From the NCBI GenBank assembly GCA_006538405.1, contig BJKQ01000004.1, positions 930,001-994,000 of the forward strand: 64,000 nucleotides of DNA, in the 5' to 3' direction. Below, in pieces: positions 33,987 through 46,590 of the stretch. Position 1 is the stretch's first letter; each line of letters opens with the position of its first letter. This DNA comes from Hansfordia pulvinata. Taxonomy: Eukaryota; Ascomycota; Sordariomycetes; Xylariales. Position numbers and translations under genes: made by a program. The notes beneath the pieces are model-generated. The model saw nothing but the letters and a program-made list of their open reading frames with translations, was not told where the DNA came from and searched no databases.

Positions 33987-36360
33987 GATGTTGGGTGGAA
34001 CGCGGACTCGGCGCAGCGCGGGGACTTGCTTGCCCGGCGGTTGGAGGGGCGAGGGGCGAGAGCCGCTCGCTGTGCGTGTGGACCGCTGTGCCTGTGCCTG
34101 TGGACGGACAGGCGGCAAGCGGTGCGTTCAATCGGGGGATTCACGATGGACAAACGATCAAGGGTTGAACGGCCGGGACACCAGCGCAGGTTACGAGTTG
34201 TGTGATGTGTGGCGAGGTGAAGTGAGATGAGGTGACGTGACGTCTGTGGGAAGTGAAGTTGGGACTCGAGCTTGAGCTGGACGGGGCCGAGCTGCCAACT
34301 GGAAGCGGGAGCTCCGCCCGCGTGTGCCCGTAATGTAGTGGATGGATCGTCCCGTGACGTACGACCTGGAGCACAGCTCGGCACGCCGTTCCTTCCCACG
34401 CTTCCCTGGCACGTCCTGGCTGCCTGCAGCGCACCTGCCGATGCTCGTACGCGCAGCGCAGTACGTACTAAGTTAGTCAACTACAGCTCGAGGCCTAACT
34501 TGGGTTTAGCTTCACTCTGGTCGCAGTCTGGCAGACTCATCTGCTGACGGTTAACAGCCCCTGCGTCGCGTCGCATCAGGTTAGGTCCAGTCGCGCCCCG
34601 TGGAGGTCATCCCGCATTCATCGAGTTCGTGTGAATACGGGTGTCACGTCTGTGCGAGACCCATGGCGTGACAGCTTAAGGGTACGAGGACCTATGTAAG
34701 GAGGTACCTGAGGTAGCCTCCACTCGGTACCTACGGCACTCGTACGACACCACACGAGTCGTCATCAGAAGGTGGGCGGCTATGGCTTGACGTTTGGTGT
34801 GAGCACGGCAAATACAACGACATCGACTCTGTGCGCGCCATGGCCCGACTGCCACGAATGGCAGATCCATTATATTGCAGAGGCTATGCGATAGAAGGAA
34901 GCGAAAACACACCTCAGGTCCGGTCGGACTGCGGGGCTGCGTGGCCGTTGACGAGCGAACCCTGGCAGGCCCTAACCAAGCCCCGTGGGGAAGCACCGCA
35001 CCCTGCATCTTGAACCCGCCAGTTGATTCGTTCACATTGACCAAGGAAGGCATCTTGTCTTCGCTTTCCTGCCCACGGAGCACACCCAGGCGAGAAACTG
35101 CTGGCTCATGGTCGTCTAGGCAAAGGATCCCATCTACAAGTATCTGCCTTTCTGACAATCGAGAGATAGGCCGGGAAGTTGTGAACTAACTAAATAGCGG
35201 GCCGCCCGCCCAAGCTGCAAGCCGCAAGCGCAGCGCCTCGGCAGTTGATGGACCACACGGCCCGGCTGCCGAAGCAGCCCCTCGACTCGCGTCACGGGCC
35301 GCCAAAGAAAGACTGATGTCCATGCCCGTGCTCATGCCCATCCCGTCTCTTCTGGAGACTGGAGAGCACCAAGACAGACTGACGAGGCGCGGAGTACGAG
35401 TACCTTGATGGGGAGGCCCATGCTCCCTCCATATATACAGGTAGGTAAGGTATAAAAAACAAAATCCTGCCACACCGCCCCACGCAATTTCTTCTACAGC
35501 CTCGTTCCGAGCAAGTCTTCTCGCCAGCCTCATTTTTTTTTTTTTTTTGGCGAGGGAAAGGAAGGAGTCTGGGGTGGGATGGGGTCATTGAGACTCATAG
35601 GCGCACCCGTGAGTTGCGATTGGTTTGCCGGCTTGTCCCGTTGCGAAGGGCAGGGTTCGTTGGTTGGGTATTTATCACTGAGATACGAGTACCTAGCAAC
35701 GGTCAGGTGAGGCGGCCACCCCGGCACGCCTCGCCTCGCCTCGCCTCGTCTCGCCTCGTCTCGCACGCCCCCGCCTGGGCCGACGAACGGCCACGTGGGG
35801 GGACGCGGCAAAGATCGTGGACGAGCGACGCCTGTGCGGAGCATGCCCAAGTGCTTCGTATGGACGCGTGGGTCCCTAATTACTCTGGCGAGGACCACGC
35901 TCTTGGCCCCGCCGGCATACCGGGCCAAGTGGGAATACTCGCAGCCAGATATTGTCTCCAATCTCGGCAGGCGGCGGTGGCTTTCGTTACATCAAGTCAC
36001 TCGGGGGCTTCGAGACGATCCAATCCATTCAATTCCATTTCGCTTCGCTATGTGGGATATCAAACCAAGGCCCGGCCACGCATTTTGACGTTCTTGACTC
36101 CTCCCGCCTGTGCAGTATGGGGGTATAGGTATATGTAGTAAGCATGTCTTGCATATGTGTAGTAAGATGCTTTTGTGAGTGGGACACCCCTTCAGAGTCG
36201 CCCATTTTTCGTGGTGTGAAAATAAGGGGTGGGAGATGATAGGAGGTAGTAGGCGGTATGTAGTAGTGGGGGCAGGAGGAGAGAAGAAGTAAGAAAATAA
36301 ATAATAACAATATTAATAAAGATCCTCGGCGGAAAGCAGTTTCTCTCCCTCATTTTTTTT
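33987..36360. other. Intergenic upstream of the M13 peptidase
   Basis: No supported gene in 2.4 kb. It contains GGTACC- and GAGTAC-type words (34680-34730, 35392, 35686), a CGCCT/CGTCT pentanucleotide-like array at about 35728-35766, a T run (35532-35549), and AT-rich sequence 36215-36325 just downstream of the arylsulfotransferase-like gene's stop. Confidence 0.55.
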
Positions 36361-37468
36361 TCAGACCGCTTTGAGCTGGATTTCGGGCCCGGGAGCGCCC
36401 TTGCCCGTCTGCATGTCGATGATCTTGGACTTGCCCAGTACGCCGCCGTTCTTGTCCAGGCCGAACGCCTGCGCGTGCCGGACCCCCGGCGGGACCTTGA
36501 TTTCCGTCTCGAAGCCCTTGCGGGGGCTGTTTATCGGGTCCATGCTCAGTTTCGTTGACTCGCCAACATGCTGTTCAGTGTTAGTTGCTTTTTCCCCTTT
36601 CTCTTCGAGATCGTTTCTTCTCATTCTTTTCCTTTTGCTGTGTTCTTGGAAAGAGAGGGGGGGGGGGAGGAGGAGCGAGAGGAGGAAAGAGGGGCGAGGA
36701 ACGAAAAAGGGAACAAAAAAAAAGAGAAAAACCACAACTTACAAGTTCCCACGACTTGAGCTCGGTGGCGCCGTTCCAGCTCACGTAGATGCGGGAGCCG
36801 GCGGCGCCGTCGCCCAGCCAGGCAATCTCGGGGTTCCAGTCCGGGTGGGCGACAAAGTCGCCCTTGTAGACGCGGTAGTGGCCGCGGTCGTCGCGCGGGG
36901 GTCCCAGTGCAGGTACTGGATGTCCATGGCGACGCGGCCGTCGGGGGTGTGCTCGGTGATGGTCGGGCTGCGGCCCCAGCCGACGACCGTGTTGCCCCGG
37001 GCCGGCGTCCGCGTGACGCCGCCCATGGCGCCCGCCGTCACGCCCTCCGGGTGGTAGAAGTCCTGCACGACGCGCGCCTCCATCGCGCCGTAGTCGAGCT
37101 CCAGGTGGCGGCCCCGCGTGCAGTTGGTGTCCCGGTCGCAGCCCATGAAGTCGCCCAGCATCCGGTTGTCGAACAGCGTCAGCTGCGTCCGCCCCTCGTC
37201 CACGAACCGCGCGTGGTGCTGCCACCGGAACCCGTTGGCCGCCTCCCCCGTGAAGTTGCTGTGCTTGCCGCCCAGCGTCCAGATCGGCTTGCCGTTCTTG
37301 CCGTTGATGTACGTCACGACGCTCGCGTGCCGCGCCGAGATGAGGTAGTTGCCTTCAGATGTCTGTTTTAGAGAGGGATGTCAGCGGGGTTGTGATCATT
37401 CGGGGGACTTTATCTCTCAACAACCGAGGTTTTCCTTCTCGTCTTCTTTTTAAGAAAGAAAAGAAATT

Positions 37469-37499
<31 letters not shown>

Positions 37500-38259
37500 A
37501 ACACTGTTTTTTTTTTACCTTTTGCACGCTGTTGACGTGGTAATAGTCCCACGCTTTGTTGGGGTCCTTGACGTGCTCCTTGTAGTCGAACATGGAGTCG
37601 GACAAGGGGATGTGGTCGGTGGCGCGCCAGATGAACAGCAGGTTGCCGGTGGAAATGTCGATTTCCTGGAAGATGCTGTCCATGAGCTTGCCGTCGACGG
37701 GCCCGCCAAACTCCCTCAGGTCCCACTGGACAATCTCGTAGATGGTGATGAGGACCGTGTTCTTGTCCGTCACCTCGCACTCGTGCATGTCGACCTTCTC
37801 GCGGGTGCCCTGGGGCACCACCCGGTACGCGGGGTTGTAGTGGTCGTCGAAGAACATGCAGTCGCCCGACGAGTGGCCCTCGTTCTGCACGCCGGCAAAG
37901 TACGTCAGGTAGTCCCGGCCGTGCACCTTCTGGATGCGCGTGTTGTGGGTGCTCGGCCACATGGGGTTGGCGTAGACGAGGCTCAGGTCTTCGGAGGAGA
38001 AGATCATGGGGCCCGCGGTGCCCCCGAGCGGGCTCCACAGGCCGACGAAGATGAACCGCGAGTCGTCGAGGAGGTCCTTGTCCCACGTGTTGACCTGGAA
38101 CTGCGGCGCCTTGATGTCCGAGGTGATGAACTGCTGGTACGGGGGGTGGCCATAGTGGCCCTTGTTGTAGCCCTCGACGTCGTGTAGGAGAGGCCGGTCG
38201 GCGGAGGCTCCGAGTCCCAGAACTGCGACGGCGGCTAGCAGCGACGAGGCGGGCCACAT
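36361..38259 (-). CDS. Secreted arylsulfotransferase-like (ASST family) protein, with an apparent frameshift
   Basis: Three exons on the minus strand, 38259-37519, 37362-36743 and 36570-36361, encode about 523 residues. The N-terminus is a signal peptide ('MWPASSLLAAVAVLGLGASA'). The body matches fungal ASST-type beta-propeller proteins: 'TGPMIFSSEDLSLVYANP'-like strands (here Ala before GPM), 'LTYFAGVQNEGHSSGDC', 'DMHECEVTDKNTVLITIYE', 'HVNSVQKTSEGNYLISARH', 'IWTLGGKHSNFTG', 'RWQHHARF'. In exon 2 the frame shifts between 'QYLHWDP' and 'RDDRGHYRVYKGDF' at a run of five G (plus strand, 36897-36901). One extra base makes the exon 621 nt and restores phase to the GTAAGT donor. Bacterial ASSTs move sulfate between phenols; activity of the fungal branch is not established. 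Intron 1 has (AG)14 and intron 2 a G run, both length-unstable. Confidence 0.82.
37469..37496. repeat. (AG)14 microsatellite in an intron
   Basis: A perfect AG dinucleotide tract in intron 1 of the arylsulfotransferase-like gene. On the transcribed strand it forms a CT-rich stretch shortly after the donor. Confidence 0.9.
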
Positions 38260-39174
38260 TGTCGGTGCCCGCGGCTCCGCAGAGGCATGAAAGTGCCGGG
38301 GCTTTGGGTTGGTGAGGCCAGGCTTCGCAGTATGTACTCAAGACGAAAATAACCGGCGAGAGGGAGAAGCTGGGACGAAGGGGTCGGCAGAGAAAGGCGG
38401 GAGGGCGCGGGCTTTCTTGGGGGGGGGGGCCAGAGAGGCAAGCAGGGGCTGTCTTGTCGTGTTGTGTCGTGTCGTGTCTTGTCTAGTCTCGTCTATTCGT
38501 TCGTCTATCCTTCCGTCTGTCTACCTACCTAGTGTTTGGTAAGGTAGTTGTCTATAGCGACCTGTTGCTATCGTTGTTGTTGTTACTGTTGTTGCCGTGA
38601 AAAGTGGCAACCATGTTGGTTTTGAAGAAGGGGGAGAGAGAGGAAGACACTCCGGAGCGGATGGGCGGTTTCACACGACGAAGCGAGGGGTTACTCGTGG
38701 TTACGAGGCCTTGAGGATCGAGACTCGGAAGAAAGTCTTGGCGGCCCTTATTTTAGCTGGCAAACATGGCATCCTGAGAGTCCCAGGTGGCGAACATGGT
38801 GCCGCTACCCATGAGGGATCGCGGCCAGCGGCCCCCACAAGGGTCGCCCGCCCGCCCGAGCATGGCTTATTACGGGACACGCCGTCAGCTCAGGCCTGGT
38901 GGTTATGCCGTTCTTGTGGTCTCAGAAAAGGCACGAAACACGCGGCGGCCGCGCATCGTAGGTCCATATTCCTGGGAGCGCGGGTGTTCAAAGTCCCACG
39001 AAAGGCAGGTAGGATTCCCAAGTTGGGTAGTAGACTTGCGTCTCGTAACCCAGTTGAGGCGAACAGCGGGGTCTGCCTGTTGTGGTCACTCTGTCCTTCG
39101 AGTGCCGACTACCATTTATCATAGTAACAAAAGAGAGCGGCAAACTCTCTTACCACTTACTATCATACCCTGAC

Positions 39175-39200
<26 letters not shown>
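39175..39200. repeat. (AG)13 microsatellite
   Basis: Perfect dinucleotide repeat in intergenic DNA. Confidence 0.9.
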
Positions 39201-39207
<7 letters not shown>

Positions 39208-39773
39208 TTGTCCCGGGACGATGGACGCAGGTGGGTGTATGAAGAGGCGATGACAGGTTGAGACCGAAACAGCCAGTCAAGACCCATTGGCGCCTGTTTC
39301 CATAAATAGATGGGAAGGCTGGACTCTGCTCGTACTTTTACGTAGGTACCTTAAGTACTTAGGTTAATAACCACCACCGCGGGATTCCATAATAAAAGGT
39401 CGAATCTGGGGGGAGGGGGGCATTACCCAATGATCAAGAGAACGTCCATCCATTCTGCGGGGCCCGGTCGGGTGCCCCACACGTGCCGCCTCCGCCGCCG
39501 GGTGAGCACTGCAAGTTTCTGCGGCGGAACAGAATTGAAGATAATTGAAAAATCCCTCCCAAGCAATTACGAGTACCTGATAACGGTCGGCAAGCATGGT
39601 GATGGGCATTTACCCGAATTTGGCATCCATGGATGTTTTCGATCCTACGAGTATACCTAAGGTACTCCGTGATGCTTTGCTGATGGGTTCGCCACTCGTG
39701 TCTCTTTAGCTTCTTCCCAGGACATGGATCCGTGGCAGGGCTTCCGTGTTCTTTTTCCACTCATACCTGCTGA

Positions 39774-39774
<1 letters not shown>

Positions 39775-39827
<53 letters not shown>
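39775..39827. repeat. (TCTG)13 tetranucleotide microsatellite
   Basis: A perfect TCTG array of 53 bases, the longest simple repeat in the window. Confidence 0.95.
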
Positions 39828-40755
39828 ATCTCTGTCTGCCGGTTCCAGCCACGCAGCCTCGGTGTATCGCGGGGGGAAATCATCGCCGTTGCCACTCGTG
39901 CCTGTGTGTCCCGTGGCTCTCCCGGGCGGGGGCGACTTGACGCCAACGGTCAATCCCCAGGTCACGCTTCCATGACATGACGTTGTTAATTGCTGCCACG
40001 GAGCCCGGTGTCTCTCGGATTGTCTTCTCCGCGCAACCAAACAGACTCAGCCCTGCGCGATTCAACAGCTGCCACGCCAGAACCTTCCACGGCTCTTCTC
40101 AACCGAACAAGCACACGCCAGGTCGAGAGGGAGAAGACTGGTCCAGACATAGGTCTCCTCTTAACTTATTACCTAAAGTACCGTAGTCGTACCGTAGTCG
40201 TAATCGACGATGCCCCAAGGGCAAGGTCGTGTGGAGGGAGGGAGGAGAGGAAAGACGGACGCGAGTCGCAAGCACCGGGTCTAGAACAATCCCTCGAACC
40301 CAACCGCCCCGGTCCGGCTGCTTTGTCTTCTAGCGCGCGTCCAGCGGGAGTTGGCGCCCCCATCAGATCCTGGATGCCGCCCCAGGAAGAGGCAGAGGTA
40401 GAGACAACCATTTATAGATACATGTAGGTAGGAAAGCCGAATCCCATCCCCCCCGGGCCCACCATTACGAGCAGTCGGATGCAATTCAGCACCAGTGACA
40501 GAAGTAAGTTGTGAGGGACCTCATAAGGTAGATAGACATAAGGCAGTACCTACATGGCAAAGAGGATGCCGGTCGGCGGGTAGCATGATTTATCATTCAA
40601 GCAGCCAGCAGCCCGTTCGCTCACCAAAGACACCAGCCCTCATCCGCGTGCTCTGCCCAGCGCGACGCACACCCGAGTGGCCCGGGGCGCAAGTCGCCGA
40701 GTTCCCCAGGCTGGGCAGCATGGATGAGACAAGATGCCGGCCCGCCGCGCGCCAT

Positions 40756-40780
40756 GCTGTGCTGTGCTGTGCTGTGCTGT
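40756..40780. repeat. (GCTGT)5 pentanucleotide repeat
   Basis: Five perfect GCTGT units in intergenic DNA. Confidence 0.9.
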
Positions 40781-43700
40781 CCGCCCCGCCCTCCACGCAG
40801 CGTGGAAATGTCTCCAGGCATGGATGGATTTGATCCGAGTAAGGGGTACCTTGAGTGACTTACCCATGGTACACCTACCGGCTCGCGGCCTGCCGTGGTG
40901 GCGCGGGTGCTGGTCCTCCGTCTTGGAAGCCTCCAGCTGTACTCTCAACCTCACTCGACTCGACTCGCCCGACTGGCAGCCGGCGACCGCCGCCAGGGGG
41001 AGGGCCCGCGCTGCTGGGACACCTCCAGGCCTGCGGCTGGGCGCTGATACCGCCTTTCCAGCGCAGCCCTGCAGTGGTGCAGTCGGCGCAGCAGGGGTTC
41101 TGCTCCCAGTATAAACTCGGGAATAACTACGACGATACTCGTAGGAGGTACTCGTCCGCGCATGCACGACGGCCTGGGGTGCATGGATGGATGCGAGTCG
41201 GGGAGAAAAAAACCTCCATGGATGGGAAGAAAGCTCGCGGGGGTTGCTCCCACCTGCGAGTACGAGTATCTACATACCTCGGGAGGTACCTATGTACATA
41301 TGTTCCTTAAATACTCGCACATCCGATGTACGCAACACCGGAGTGTTGGTGGCGATCAGAGTCAATCCAACGATGATGTGCATGCATGTCGGGTGCGAGT
41401 ACTCGTACGCTGGAGTACTCCCAACTTATTTGCGCCCCGACATGGATTCGGCACATCTGGTCAATGGATGGGAATCGGCCTCTCCCATCTCTCCAGTCAC
41501 AGACCGATCGTCTGCAAAGCCCCGTACCCCCGCGCCATCCAGGTCTACGAGTACAAGTTGCATGTCCACGTAGAGAGAGGGGACATTAGGTACGCAATCG
41601 GTTGATGAGCGATCAGTGATCAGTGAAGCATACTACTACGAGTACATACTCCAGGTCTTATGGAACAGAAGAAACCCCTCCGAAGGCACACTTGTGCGCG
41701 TACCTAGGAGGCCACGGTAACGGCAATGGCAACGGCAACAGGGTCGGACGCCTCGGGACGGAGGTGGTGGCGTAGGTGGGTGGCATGCTTCTAGAAAAGC
41801 AGAACGTGACTAGCCGCAGCTCCTCATCAGCCCTATCAGCTGCGAGTCGTTTATTGCCTACCTACCAACCTATCTACCTACCTACTCGTACCTCTCGAAC
41901 ATCCAGGTGCGAGATGTAGTTTAGAGGTAGGTGGTTGGTGAAGGGGGAAACATGGAGGGCATTACGAGCACATGCAGTGCCCGGTAACGGCCATCGGCCT
42001 CGTGTACGTGTCCACGAATAAAGCGGGTGTCTTCAAATGGTTCAGCCCTTCCTTACCGGCGCAGTGGCACTGGTAAATTGACCCGTTCATCCATGCAGGC
42101 CCAAATGGATGCCTGACCAGTACTGTAATTTGCGATAATACCAACTGGGTCATATCAACTCAGCTGGCCGGATGAAAGGGCAAAAGAGACCAATAATAAA
42201 CCACCTGCCTGATAACATGCCTCTTATTAGGTCAAGGTACCGATTCAACGAAAAAGCGAACGCCGCTAGCCTGGCGAACGCAAAAACTCTGTACGGTACG
42301 CGAATCGACTTTCGACTGCTGTTCCGCCAATGACAACGAAGCCGAAACCCCCATCCAACATTGGAGGTCTCTGAGGTTATTAATAAGCTTGTCTGACATG
42401 GCTGGCGATGGGTGCACGTGTGGGTTGATGGCGAATGGGCGAGAACGCAATCGGCGGAGGGGCACCTTGTGTAAGTACATGTAGATATCACGTGTACGAG
42501 TATCATAGGGGCTACCAGGTCGTACACATAGCAGGCAGGACTGTACCTATCCGTACACGCGGTATGTATGATGTTTTATCTCCCTTCGTCCACGCCTGTG
42601 GCCCGATCGGATGCCGCAAGAACGCACGTCGAATCTGTTAGTCCCGCGCACAATCGAACAATCAAGACAGGGAGAACCAGACCTTCCATCAGGTGCATCT
42701 AGGCTAACTAGATCTGCTCGTATGTACCTAAGGTAAGGTACAGGTGCTGGAAGATGATAGAGTACATGTACGAAGCACCAGCCCAGCCCAGCTGCGGGCC
42801 CGGTACATCTAGCGAAAGGTACCTTGCCCCAACGTACTGCACTCGCTCTCGAACCTGCCTCGCTTCCCGTACCGCGTCGCACACCGCTCATGACCGCCTC
42901 GTCCTTGGACAAACCCCCCCTGCGTGCGGCGATGATCGCGGGCACCCCTGTCGTTCTCTACGAGTACCTCTCGTACGCCGTACGGGCCCTTTTGCGACGA
43001 GTGGCACCGGCTCAGATGGTCGGGGACAAGGAGGGGCCGGCTGGGGAAAACACGCGCGCGCGCGCTCGCTCAGGGCAGAGAAGGAAGGATTACAACAAGT
43101 GTACCAAATATGTACGCGAAGGTGGAATGGCTCGGCCCGTAGGCGCTCAGAATGGATGCCTCTTCCCTACAAGGGGGTAATGCGACCTTGGCTGCGAGGT
43201 CCTCCGCCCAGTCCAGTGTGGGACGATACACGTTTTGGATGGAAAGATGGATCGACTTGGATCCATGTACCGGACGGATACTCGTACCTACATGCTGCGT
43301 ATCTGAGCCAGCAAGATGGCTAGGTACCTGGGCCTGGGAGACGATGCAGGCACGGAGTGAGGTATCGACGTGCCTTATCGACATGCCTCCTGCGGTACTC
43401 GTGCGAATGTGGGCTTTCCTGTCGCATGGATGGAAGGTGGTATATTCAGCGTTTTAAGAGGTAACAGAATTCCCGCCACACCGTCTCCGTCGCGGATAAC
43501 CATGGAAGATGATTGAAGTCGAGATTTGTTCCTCCTTTCTTTCTAGAGGAGGCTTTGATGCTGATTCGAGGCTATCAACCAGCCCCTCTCCTCGTGAATG
43601 TGGAAAAGCGCCTATCTAATACCAGTTCCCGGAGTCTTGTCCCGGCACCCAGGCAAGGAACATGAGGAACAAGATCTAGCACACAATTTGAGGACACCGG

Positions 43701-46590
43701 TACCAACCTCACTCGTACTTATTAGAATTGGATGTTGAGTTCCAAGTGTGTGGGCAGGGGCCACCGGCGTCGGGACGTGAACGTGGTCCGGTCATGGGTG
43801 GGCGTGGGCCACGAAACTGGGGCTGGGGCTGGGGCTCAAAGCCGAGCCTACGTCATAGTGCTTCTCCGACTCCGACACCCTAGCACAAGTGACCTCAGCT
43901 TTCCCCCTACCGTGCCTACCTAATGTACCTACCCATGGGCTTCAAGTGCCTACAATCTTGCCCTTCCCACATCAGCTGCTGCGGGTGCGCGGCGCGTTTG
44001 ACCAGACGCTGTGCGCTCGCACCAACCTTCAGAGGTACTTCAATGTTGTACGCTTCGATGGGGACGGGCCGCACTATTGATTCCTACCATTGGATCATTG
44101 ATAGACAGACAGATTGGCGCCTCGACTGCTGTGCTGGTGCTGCCGCCGCCCAGTCGGCCTTTCGCTGCCGCACATCCTTTCTCTGAGAGTGGTTCCGCCT
44201 TTGCAGCTAGCAGCCGAAGGTACATACTGTGTCTCCAGTCTGCCACGCCAGTCCTTGGTAGAATGTCCTGAGAGGCACGGCCAGGGAACTCGACAGCGCC
44301 GCGGGTACGAGTGATGGAGGATGGGCTTGTGTTAAGTTACAGGTAGATACCCGTATCAGGTAGTGGGTGAGCAGGTAGTCACAGCCCAGTGTGCCAGTGG
44401 ACTTGTTTGCCCGCCAGCACGGACAGTCAGACTCCTCACCCGGCTGTACCGACGTAATTGCGTCAGTCCTAAGGCGGGCAGGGCCATCGGAGACAGGCCG
44501 GCCCCCATCCCAGATGATTGCGACTTTCCCCAAGGAAGCGAAATCACTTCATCCCCCAGTTTATTTCCATCCAGTCCTATCCTTTCCCCAGCTCCCGCGT
44601 AGCGCAGCGCAGCAGCAGCTCCAGCAAGCAGCTTCAGCTTTGCCGCCTCTCGCAGCCCGCCTCCCACCACGCGGCACTCCATCGCACCCAGCGGCCCGCA
44701 CGGTGTACGCGTGTGAGTGTGGGAGCATTCGCGCCAGCTCTCACGAGCCTCGGAGCCGTCAACGTCAAATCCCGCTCTCCGAGTACTCGACCTGTCAACC
44801 TTCAACTGAAGGTCGTACAGGTAGTAGGTACGGAGTAAAAAAACCTGACCTAGCTCGCCACGGCAGTCACCTGGTCCTGCTCGATCAAGGGCCTGCCCGC
44901 TCACCCGGCCGCGCTTTCCTTGCTTTCCCAAGGCGCTGCGACGAGCGCATCACACCACACCACACCAAAAACCACACACACCACACCCCGGCTTGGTTGG
45001 CCGTGCCTTCCCGCCTGCTCTGCCGCCCTCACCGACCGACCGACCGCCCGCCCGCCCTCGTTCGTCCCCGGAATTCCCTTGGCTGCCGCCTTGCGCCTGG
45101 GTTTGCGCCCTGCCTGGCTCCTTGCAGACAGACATCCATTGCTCTCTGCTCCTTGCAGGTGCACTCGGTCTTCAGCATCCAACCCATCCCACGCCCACGG
45201 CTCGGCCCTTTCTGAGGTGGCCAGCCAACCGCCAGCCCACCGTTCGGGTACCTACTCGTCCATGCCATCAATGGATGGTAATGCCCTGTCGTCACTGCCA
45301 TCTCAATCTTCCTCACCCCCTACTCTGATGTCCTGACGAGAAGCGACCCACGCATCCCGGCTCCCCCCTCTTACGACTACGAGCGCTGCTGCGACGACCG
45401 CTGCCGCACGCCCTCGTTACCTGACCCACGGCGACCGCAAGAGCCGACGCGTGCCCCTTCTCGGCCCTCCGCCACGCTTCCACTGCCTTTCCAGGTGAGT
45501 ACAGATAGATATCTTTGCACCTCATCTCACCTCATCCCACCTCTCCCTGCCCTGGTTTATCTCCAGTCGCCCAGGAAAAGAAAATCATGGTACAGCGGGT
45601 CGCCTATCCCACCACCTTAGCCGCAGCACACACATAACGCAACGCGGCGCAACGCACAAGCACTCTCCCTCGGTGCTGCCACTAAAGGTACTTTGCTTGA
45701 GGTGTCGACTGACATAGTACTTTCTCGTTTCCGCCAGTCTTTCCAGCACCAGTACCAGACCATCGCCCAGGGCAATCCGCCGGCCGCTGTGTGTGCTCAA
45801 AGATGCGCTCATCGGCTCACTGCGGCCAACATCACACACCCAAGTAACCGTACGCATTTTTGCGCAAACCACCTGTACGTATATCACCGGCACACCGCTA
45901 GGAGTGAGGGTTGGTGCCACCGCGGAGGGCTTGGGCCCTGTGACGTACGCACTGGCGCACGCCCGATTCTGCGATCTTGCGCTCGCACGTCCGCCGCCGT
46001 GTCCCTAGACCCCCTGGCCTTTTCATGACCGGCACGGCCTGTTGAAACGTGGCTGAGCGTGGTGTCCAAAGCTGTCTCCCATCGTGTCGCGGCGGCGCAG
46101 ACGCTAAGCAGAGAGCAATTGGCATCAATACGAAGCGCTCAATCCGACACTGCGTCCCGCTTCTTCCAAATTTGCATGAACGAGCGCTGAAGGCTGCGGC
46201 CCGCGACGGCTCGGCGCGACACGACACGGCACGACAGGCACGGACACGAGCACAGGCAACAGGCACCGGCGAGGCGACGGCGACCACTCTCATGAGCCTT
46301 TGAATCTCGAACAAAAACTCGCATTGGTGGCTGCGCTGACAAGGACATCCGACTGCAGGTGACCGCTCCCGCCGACTCACCTACGCCGCCGCTCAAGTCG
46401 CCCGGGTGGCACTGGCATCGGCACTGGAGACGCAAGCGGTTCGACAGGGCAGGAAACGAGGCTCTTCAGCCCATTACGGATGACAGACGCCAGGAAAAAC
46501 GATAGGCCATCCACCCCGAACCACAGACATCGACAGTCTACGCGGCCGCGCCGCTGCTGCACCGACTTCTATTCATGACGTTTCGTCGGC

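Larger units (their letters stand above)
38260..46590. other. 8.3-kb gene-poor region between the ASST-like gene and the histidine kinase
   Basis: I found no frame here with recognisable protein features. The region holds simple repeats (listed separately) and a high density of palindromic words built on GTACC, GAGTAC and TCGTAC (for example near 39345, 40540, 41283, 41398, 42235, 42960, 43323 and 45248). The last ~2 kb is CT- and CG-rich with many short upstream ATGs, consistent with a long promoter and leader for the kinase gene. Long non-coding transcripts or small broken genes cannot be excluded. Confidence 0.55.

Noticed and set aside
39775..39827. TCTG array considered as a CRISPR-like or telomere-like repeat
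   Set aside because: Pure tetranucleotide microsatellite with no spacers and not the TTAGGG telomere unit.
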